64,000 nt of DNA from Plenodomus lindquistii (Eukaryota > Ascomycota > Dothideomycetes > Pleosporales > Leptosphaeriaceae). Numbering within the stretch: the first letter of the stretch is position 1; every line of letters starts with the position of its first letter. The DNA is taken from positions 1,302,001 to 1,366,000 of the forward strand of contig JANUWI010000003.1 in NCBI GenBank assembly GCA_025504975.1, written 5' to 3'. The notes below the pieces were generated by a model. That model did no database searches and was not told the origin of the DNA. It worked only from the letters and a program-made list of their open reading frames with translations. The position numbers were made by a program, and so were the translations under genes. Of this stretch, positions 57,191 to 64,000 are shown piece after piece.

Positions 57191-58820
57191 GCGCATTTTG
57201 CTTTCGAGTTCTTTCTTCACGGTGTTCTTCATGGGTCTTTTCATCATGCAATGATAATGGGAGTCGGTCTGGGTTTGGGTCTTCGGCTTTTCACGGGGTT
57301 TATACCAGAGCTGTATATTAGCTGGTCACTTTGATGACGGCGGGCTCATGAGCTGAATCGAGCATATCACTTCACTTTTTGGTCTTTGCATTGTGATTCG
57401 TCTGGCATCTCATTGGAATTGGCATCTTGATCTCACTCCAGCATTTTATCGCTATCTTGACATGGCGTTGCCGATCTTGCGTCAATCTCACATCCGGCGC
57501 TGTACCTCTACGTCAGCAGGATCGACCCCGCGCACGACCCTCTCGCAGCTATATGTGTCGGGCATTGAATTAACTTGGTTGCGCGATATCAAATGCTCGG
57601 CGTTAGTACGAAGATATGGTTGGAAAGGCAAGAAAATTCAATACTCTCCATTCCCTTGGATATGCTCCCAAACGCAAGCAGATGCGGTTGAACTAGTCGT
57701 AATTGAATTTGATATTGAGATGCTTTAGTCTGTTGAATCTGTGGTTATTGTTCTGCTGTGTGTGTGAACTCATCTACCGTTCTGTGCGTTCGGCATCAAA
57801 ACGTTGCCAAATTTTTGATCCTTAGCTCTGCTCGTCCATGTTTGAGATGACTATATATCAGCGTAACATTATGTCTTGCTGCTACTCAACGTCTTCAAAA
57901 ACGTAAATATGTTGGAACTGTGTATGTTACACGAGTCTCCACTAACCTTGTATGGTAACACGTGCTCTTCTGTATGCGCTGTGCTTTTTGTCCTAGAATG
58001 TGATGTCATACATTTACCATTTTCAAGGCTTCTTTGTGCTATATCTCCACCACAACATATTTAAATGTTCCGAAAATACTTGAATCGTTTACTTGAGTAT
58101 ATACTATTCGTATTATATGTGCTTCAAGTACATCCTGGGCTTGGTGTGTGTTTTGTGTTTTTTGCGTCTCTCGCTGGACATTAGCACAATATTCAGTTAT
58201 AAAAGTATGACATGAATTTGTTCCAAAAAATACCACGCCGCATCAACGTGTCGAAACCACTCAAAATCCCAAAGATCGAGTGAATTGAGCATGGCGAAAA
58301 TGATGCAACTATTTGCAAGAAAAAAACATGTTGCGTTGTTCATTTGTGCGTATTGTTCACATTGTGGCATCGGGCATCGCGCGACGCGCATTGCACACCA
58401 AGGACCACCGAAGGCACAACGACGGACAAGAGTTCCAGCCAGTGCGAGTAAGAACGACGGGACCTCTCGAGAGTACAACAAGACCATAGTCACAATTCGC
58501 ATGTGTCTAAGAGCATGTGTACATATACTGACACGCAGAAGCCAGATGTTCAGGTACCGTGACATTGCACCCACAATCTAACACACAATAGCATGCTGCA
58601 CATTTCGAAGCAATTTGCTCATATACAAACTACCCATCATACACTACCAGCAACACACACTGCAGCTTTGCAAGCGCATAGAGGTAGAACATTCCAACGA
58701 CATGTACATTATTACCATGAGCCCTATGCCGCCCATGCCTGTAAATCAACAATGCATCTGCCATGCTCCCGGCGAGTTCAAATATACAAAATACAGCCAA
58801 CTCCATCACCAGAGCTCAAT
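57191..58820. other. Gene-poor stretch ~1.6 kb
   Basis: Between the 3' ends of H2A and KGD2. A 111-codon plus-strand frame (57,393-57,728) and several others exist but lack any recognisable domain, and 57,720-58,210 is AT-leaning. I see no supported gene or RNA. Confidence 0.5.
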
Positions 58821-60519
58821 CTACAGGAGCATCTTCCTGGGGTCCTCAATGTACTCCTTGATCTTGACGAGGAAGGTGACCGCCTCCCTGCCGTCGAGCA
58901 GTCGATGGTCGTATGTCAGCGCGAGGTACATCATCTGCATCCATTGTTAGTCGCAATCACAACGCCATCTCACAGAAGCACAACTTACTGGTCGAATCTC
59001 CACCTTTCCGTTGATAGCAACTGGCTTGTCCTTGATAGCGTGCAGACCGAGGACTGCTGTCTGGGGCAAGTTGATAATGGGCGTACCCATCAAACTGCCG
59101 AAAACGCCACCGTTGGAGATAGTGAAAGTGCCACCAGCCATGTCCTCAATGGTAAGCTTGTTGTCGCGCGCCTTCTTTCCGAGCTCCGCAATAGCCTTTT
59201 CAATGCCGACCATATCCAAACTCTCCGCATTGCGCACAACAGGCGTGACCAGACCCTTTTCAGTAGCAACAGCAACGGAGACGTCGACGTAGTCACGGTA
59301 GACGATGGTATCGCCGCCGTTGGGGCCCTCGATGGATGCGTTGACGGCAGGGACATCCCGCATGGCGAGGATGCAGGCGCGCGAGAAGGCGGACATGAAG
59401 CCAAGCTTGACGCCCTTGTTCTTGAGGATCTCGTCCTTGTAAAGCTTGCGGAACTCCATGATGGAGGACATGTCGACCTCGTTGAAGGTGGTTAGGGAGG
59501 CGGCCGTGTTCTGCGATTGCTTCAAGCGTTCCGCAATGCGCAGACGCATGCGGTTCATCTTGACCTGTTGTAGCTGTTAGCAGTCGTGGCATGTGTATGC
59601 GCTAATATACGTACACGGCGCTCATCACGGCTCCCTGGCTGAGCTGGCTTCGTCTCCTCCTTTGGCGCAGGTTTCGATTCCTGCTTGGGTGGCTGAGGCT
59701 TGGATTCCTGCTTCGGGGGCGCGGGCTTGGACTCTTCCTTGGGAGGCGCTGGTGCTGACTCTTGCTGCGAGCTCTCCTCGTTGGGCTTCGCCTGCTCCTG
59801 TTCGCCGGATGGCTGCGAGGCAGTCTCTTGGTCGCTAGACGCAGGCGCCTTGGTTTCGCTGCTCGCCTCCTCCTTGCTTCCTCCGGACGGCTCGCCGCCA
59901 AGTTCCAGCTTGACGAGGTCTTGCCCGACAGTGACGGTGTCCTCCTCGTTGACCAAGAACTCCTTGATGGTACCAGCCTGGGGGGAGTTTACGGATACGT
60001 CGATCTTGTCCGTCTCGATGGTTGCAATCTCCTCGTCCTGCTCGACATAGTCGCCGACCTCTGCGCAGGATTAGCACTGATTCTGTTGGCGGCCAAGACC
60101 AAGTTCAAGGGCTGTTCACACACGTTTCGACCACTGCTTAAGGGTGCCCTCTGTGATGGACTCGGCCATTTCGGGGACCTTGACCACGGTGGAGTCGGCT
60201 GCATGGAGTATTAGTGTCTGGCTATGTGCGTAGAGGCGTGCTACCATTGCGCACCATATTTTCGTGTCTGGTCGAGGCTCCACAGGCGTTGTGACGAGAA
60301 CTGTCCAGGTCGTCTATGCGCGGTTAGCCGAGGTGTCGCCCACGTCCACAGGGCTGCGCACTTTGAGGCCTGGCCCATGAGACCAGACGACGTCGCCTTG
60401 GAGATGGCCGAGTAGCTGCGCACAGCGGGTGTCCTGTTGACGGCTCGTGCACTTGCGCGCAGAGCCGGGACGGAGCGCAGGCTCGCGGGCAGGCGGCGGA
60501 GACACTGTTGGCCAGACAT
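58821..60519 (-). CDS. KGD2: Dihydrolipoyllysine succinyltransferase (E2 of 2-oxoglutarate dehydrogenase)
   Basis: Exons 60,519-60,255; 60,198-60,124; 60,060-59,615; 59,564-58,989; 58,934-58,821 give 491 residues. The Arg/Ser-rich start MSGQQCLRRLPASLRSVPAL is a mitochondrial targeting sequence. The lipoyl domain begins VVKVPEMAESITEGTLKQW and has the lipoylated lysine in ETDKIDV (Lys132). A Pro/Lys/Glu linker with repeated KPxPPKQES units follows. The catalytic domain has KMNRMRLRIAERLK, FNEVDMS and the active-site TYDHRLLDG (His464, Asp468). The spacing and lack of an E1-binding peripheral domain point to the 2-oxoglutarate complex rather than pyruvate dehydrogenase. Intron 1 uses the rarer donor GTGCGC. 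It diverges from a complex I subunit gene 312 bp away. Confidence 0.94.
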
Positions 60520-60831
60520 GATGGGCGGCGACACGGGTCCGAAGACAAGACAGAAAGGGGGTGCGAGGGGGGAGGGGGGGGAGGAAGAACAAGAAGAAGA
60601 ATCAGCGTCTTGAGGGAATTGGCCAAGTTGGAGTTAGAGTAGAGTCGAGAGGCCGTGGATTCTGACGTCCATCCAACCGGAAACACAGCCTAAACCGTGA
60701 CCGTCAGCGGACCGCGCGCCAAGCACAGCGACCTCTCCACCAGCACCTGCCGACAACGACGAGGCATTGCGGCCACCCAGCACCCGTCGCCCCCCATCAC
60801 ACGCACCTCGCAGGGCTCAGCACTCGCCGCC
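60520..60831. promoter_or_regulatory. Divergent promoter, KGD2 / complex I LYR subunit
   Basis: 312 bp between two outward-facing starts of mitochondrial genes. It contains a G-rich run (GGGGGGAGGGGGGGGAGG, about 60,565-60,585) and an AGAAGAAGAA tract. Shared control is plausible but not shown. Confidence 0.55.
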
Positions 60832-61420
60832 ATGAGCTCCCGCATCCACGTCCTGTGCGCCGTCACGCCCCCATGCCGCCCCAGCTCCCCGCAAAGACTG
60901 ACCACCACGCAGACGCCTCTACCGGCGGTCCCTCAAGCTCGCCCTCGACTGGAGTGTGCACCGCTACCTCTGGCGCGGCCAGGCCCTGTACATCCGCGAG
61001 CTGTTCGAGAGCCACAAGAACGTCTCAGAGCCGCGACTACGAAGGGTGCGTTTCCCTTTCCCCCCCTCGACACGCCCACCAACCACCAGCCCCCAATTAC
61101 ATTACATCACATGACCAGACGCATCGCATTGGGGCCAACGGTGCTGACAGCAACACAGGAACTCATCAAGGAGGCTGAGAATCTGCTCGAGAAGTGGAAG
61201 CACCCGGATCCATACCGCCCACCGACGGCTCCCGGAGGTGCGTTCATCTGCCTCGGAAACATTTCCGACTCGGCCGCGGACACTGCAATACTGACTCCCA
61301 ACAGGCTCAAAGTACGAGCGCAACCTGCCTTGCCCCATCTTGGATCGTGAGTTACCGGCTCCCCTTTTCTATATCACAGCATACTAATTACTCATAGCCC
61401 CTCCAAAGATGATCTTGTAG
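60832..61420 (+). CDS. NADH-ubiquinone oxidoreductase LYR-motif subunit (B22/NDUFB9 type)
   Basis: Five small exons (60,832-60,854; 60,913-61,045; 61,159-61,237; 61,305-61,346; 61,398-61,420) give 99 residues. The LYR signature RLYRRSLKLALDWSVHRYLW is followed by LYIRELFESHKNVSEPRLRR, LIKEAENLLEKWKHPDPYRPPTAPGGSKYERNLPCPILDPPP. This is the order seen in the B22 (NDUFB9) accessory subunit, which sits in the complex I membrane arm with acyl-carrier protein. Donors are GTGCGC, GTGCGT, GTGCGT and GTGAGT; the last intron has an ACTAATTACTCATAG end. Every junction keeps the frame and the conserved sequence. The first 23 bp exon is the least certain. Confidence 0.86.
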
Positions 61421-61437
61421 CGTCAGGGAGTGGAAAG

Positions 61438-61472
61438 TGGAGAAAGAGAGAGAGAAAGAGAGAGAAAGGGAC
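61438..61472 (+). repeat. GA-rich microsatellite
   Basis: GAGAAAGAGAGAGAGAAAGA-type purine run just after the complex I gene. It is a simple repeat. Confidence 0.8.
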
Positions 61473-61675
61473 TGTGTATATATGTTGGCCAGTATGTTCA
61501 AGACAGTATGCTGTAAGTCCTTAGGCGTTCACGTTTCACAAAATTCAACAACCCAGTCCGTGATACCGCCACTGTGTCATGCATCACGGCGTCATGTACC
61601 GCCTTTGTTATTGGCCTCGTGAAAGACTACTTGTCCATGTCAACCCGGATCTTGCATCACAGCCTGCTATGTTTC

Positions 61676-63743
61676 CTATGTCTGGAACTTACGGACTCGA
61701 CGCACCGTGTTCAGATAGCCCATCCGCTCAGCGGCTTCTTCTTCCATGACCCAAGGCCGTGCACTCGCATCCACACTCGAAGCACCCACCTCGTTCTGAA
61801 GCGCTGCTCGTGCTTCCGCGTACGAGTCCTCCATGAAAGCCCATTCAGGCATGCCACAACAGCCACTCACAAGTACTGTCCGTTCAGGCTTTATTTGATA
61901 GAGCAAAGACTCCATCGTCTTTGGGACTAACAACTGCACTACTCCCTTCTCTAGGTCAAACCCACGAACCATCGCGGCGCATACCAAAGTTGACGTGCGA
62001 GGGTCAAACGGCTGGACCATGGCCGTACGCTCATCTGACGGAAAGTAGGGAATCCGGTGCTTTCCCGTCCTAGACAAGCTTGTGTATGGTTGCGGAATGA
62101 CAGCTGATGTAGTCTGGACAATGTGCACAATCGACCCATTCAGCGCGTGTATCAGCGACTTGGGCTCAATGGGTTCGGTATACATGGCAAAGCCCACAAA
62201 GTCTTGTTGTCGTTTGTCGACGTCTTGGTACGAGAACTCCCATGGTGTCATGTGTGAGAGGGCATCTTGGGACCATGCAGGTGAACGGGAGCCATCTGAC
62301 TTCCTGTTACTTTCTTTTGAATGGAAATACGATTGCATTTGCATTGCCTCTAGCTCTGTTTCATTCCGGATGGCTGTTGGAGGAGGCCATTGTGCTGAGA
62401 TCTCGTGGACTGTACTGCGATACTGTGACGCCGAGGTGTGCAGTACATGCAGTATCGAAGCACTCTCGGTATCAATGGCTTGTTGGTCGCCAAGGTGAAC
62501 AATGTTTTGTGGTTTGAAGCGTGCCAGTAATTTGGTGAGTGTGTCGGAAGCTGACGTAGCGAAGAAACCCGGGGTGTCCACCACAAGTGACAACGAAGGT
62601 TCGCGTGATTGGAGGGATTGGTATGTAAGGAACAGGTCCTCCACACATGACTGATAGTAATCCATGTAGTTCGCCAGATCTATCGGTATCGGATGAGCGC
62701 GGACGATCTCGTTGCCATCTGGGTTACTTCCAGTCGGTTTTGTTGTCGAATGTGTGAAGCTTGGAGATAAATTTACTTCTCGTAGTGTGAGAAGGGATAT
62801 CTGCCCACTGACTGCATATCCTTGTTTACCAGGATTGAGGTCCAGATAACACATGAATGGTGCAGGTCGGACGGTCTTACCCAAGCCTGTCAGTAAGCGG
62901 TTGGAGAGTCGAGTTGAGAAGATGGATTTTCCCGAGTTTGAGGGTCCTGTGACGACTGTAATGGAGGCGCCGCTACTGCAGTCCTCGATCGCACGAAGCC
63001 AGTCCTCTGGAGCCGCATCAACGATTAACGGACGTGAGAGAGGGTCTTTTCCCGAGTCTGTAACCTGAGGTTGCAGTGGCGGTTAGTTGCGACATGGTTC
63101 GACCAAGGATTTGACCATGTGGACATACAATGATGAAAGATCTTTCTGGTTTGTATGTGGACCTCACGTGCCACAGATGATCAAAGAGGACACTGGTTTT
63201 GGTGAAGGGGGTGGGTTCTTTACAACTTATGAATTGCACATGGTTCGTAGCATCCAGACCACGGATCTTCAGTATCGGATGTGTGGCGGATGCATATATA
63301 CGATGGCATGCCCCTCTCTGTCCTGTACGATCAACAGTACCAATATTGGCGCCGTTGACATGGACAGCTCCCCGTAGTACCTTGAAGTCGAAGCATCCAA
63401 TCAGTGCAATGGTCGTGTGCTTGTTCAAATTGATCAAGACGTCAGACTCGGTCTCTGATAAGATGTTGGAAGACTCGTTTCGCCAGTTGCAGAGTCTGAG
63501 ATTTCGCTTGACTGGCACAACAGTCTGTTCGGCTTCTGCAGTCTCGTGTGTCGGGTCCAGGAGCAAAGGTTCTGGCGTCGAAGGCAGAGACACGGGCTGC
63601 ACAGTGACATCTGTTGCGGAAATGGGTTTGGTGGCAGCTTCTGCTCTTAGGCGTGCTGCGGCGATGGCACTGAGAGGTTTCTGATTCTCTGCAGGCCCTG
63701 CATCGGGCCCATCCTCTTCAATCTTCCGTCTCTTCCCCGGCAT
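61676..63743 (-). CDS. GRC3: Polynucleotide 5'-kinase GRC3 (NOL9 family)
   Basis: Two exons (63,743-63,129; 63,064-61,676) give 667 residues; the 64 bp intron is GTATGT...CAACCTCAG with an ACTAAC branch site. The Walker A motif GPSNSGKS is at residues 245-252. Downstream are the family markers VRPAPFMCYLDLNPGKQGY, GQISLLTLRE, YMDYYQSCVEDLF and LVVDTPGFF (Walker B/lid region). The basic N-terminus MPGKRRKIEEDG is a likely nuclear signal. Grc3 phosphorylates RNA 5' ends and, with the nuclease Las1, processes the ITS2 spacer of pre-rRNA; it also aids Pol I termination. ATG 63,743 was preferred because upstream in-frame sequence lacks an ATG. Confidence 0.92.
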
Positions 63744-63948
63744 CTGGTCTGTGGATAACGATGCTTGGTCTGCAATGCGCAATTCGTGACTTTTCGCCCT
63801 AGCGTGCCCGATACGGCCTAGCTGCTTGTGGGCGGCTCATGCTCAAGCAGCGCGACGTACCGCGGCGCAATCGAGAAAAAAGTTGCCCAGCAGTGAGCGC
63901 CCATCGAAGCTCTACAATCGCATTGCGCACACAAGCCGCCCGCACACC

Positions 63949-64000
63949 ATGAAGGAGGCCAAACGAACGCCAGTGCCCCTCCCGATATCCAAGAAGCCAA
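63949..64000 (+). CDS. Possible 5' end of a further gene, cut by the window edge
   Basis: ACACC ATG at 63,949 opens MKEAKRTPVPLPISKKP and runs out of the window. It is positioned as a divergent partner of GRC3, with 205 bp between starts. The family is not recognised and only 17 codons are visible. Confidence 0.35.
   Translation, partial: MKEAKRTPVPLPISKKP

Noticed and set aside
57393..57728. 111-codon plus-strand frame after H2A
   Set aside because: No recognisable protein features, and it sits in a gene-poor stretch just downstream of the H2A 3' end.

Overview
The window is a piece of filamentous ascomycete genome, most likely Dothideomycetes/Pleosporales. The class is inferred from gene content, from short GT-AG introns (about 37-209 bp) with CTAAC-type branch sites, and from a split into two kinds of DNA. 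No species is claimed. Positions 1 to about 22,780 are an extremely AT-rich block with almost no CA/TG dinucleotides and no long open frame. This is the signature of repeat-induced point mutation (RIP). Positions from about 22,800 to the end have normal base composition and carry intron-containing genes.

The AT block is a graveyard of transposons that can still be dissected. A minus-strand Ty3/Gypsy relic spans about 1.15-8.63 kb between two ~410 bp repeats. A 738 bp inverted-repeat element flanked by TA (8,634-9,371) carries much less RIP. A second Gypsy element (12,229-20,106) has two 205 bp LTRs and a 5 bp target duplication CTAGA. It sits inside another repeat whose uninterrupted copy lies at 22.06-22.52 kb. 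A truncated relative of that Gypsy (11,445-12,061) lies just upstream in the same host repeat.

The gene region runs as follows. An ASPM-like spindle protein (-). An RS-rich protein with a frame break (-). A small hypothetical gene (-). An F-box-like protein (-). CCT7 chaperonin subunit (+). An FBXO9/Hrt3-type F-box protein (-) divergent from the mitochondrial carrier MTM1 (+). A YWTD-propeller pseudogene (-). A GT90/CAP10 glycosyltransferase (-). An aldehyde-dehydrogenase-like protein without a visible catalytic cysteine (-) divergent from a LigB/DODA-type dioxygenase (+). A purine-cytosine permease pseudogene (+). An NmrA-like pseudogene (-). A MYND-finger protein (-). SQS1 G-patch protein (-) divergent from ATG4 (+). 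Histones H2B (-) and H2A (+). KGD2 (-) divergent from a complex I LYR subunit (+). GRC3 polynucleotide kinase (-). The window ends in what may be the first codons of another gene (+).

Most intact genes are housekeeping (protein folding, ribosome biogenesis, autophagy, chromatin, mitochondrial metabolism), and many are divergent pairs sharing 300-670 bp promoters. The stretch 36.9-47.6 kb is different: three decayed genes with stops or frameshifts are interleaved with a degenerate enzyme and accessory-type enzymes, so it looks like a locally eroding accessory region. All exon coordinates were derived by hand from splice signals and reading-frame continuity and have not been checked against transcripts.
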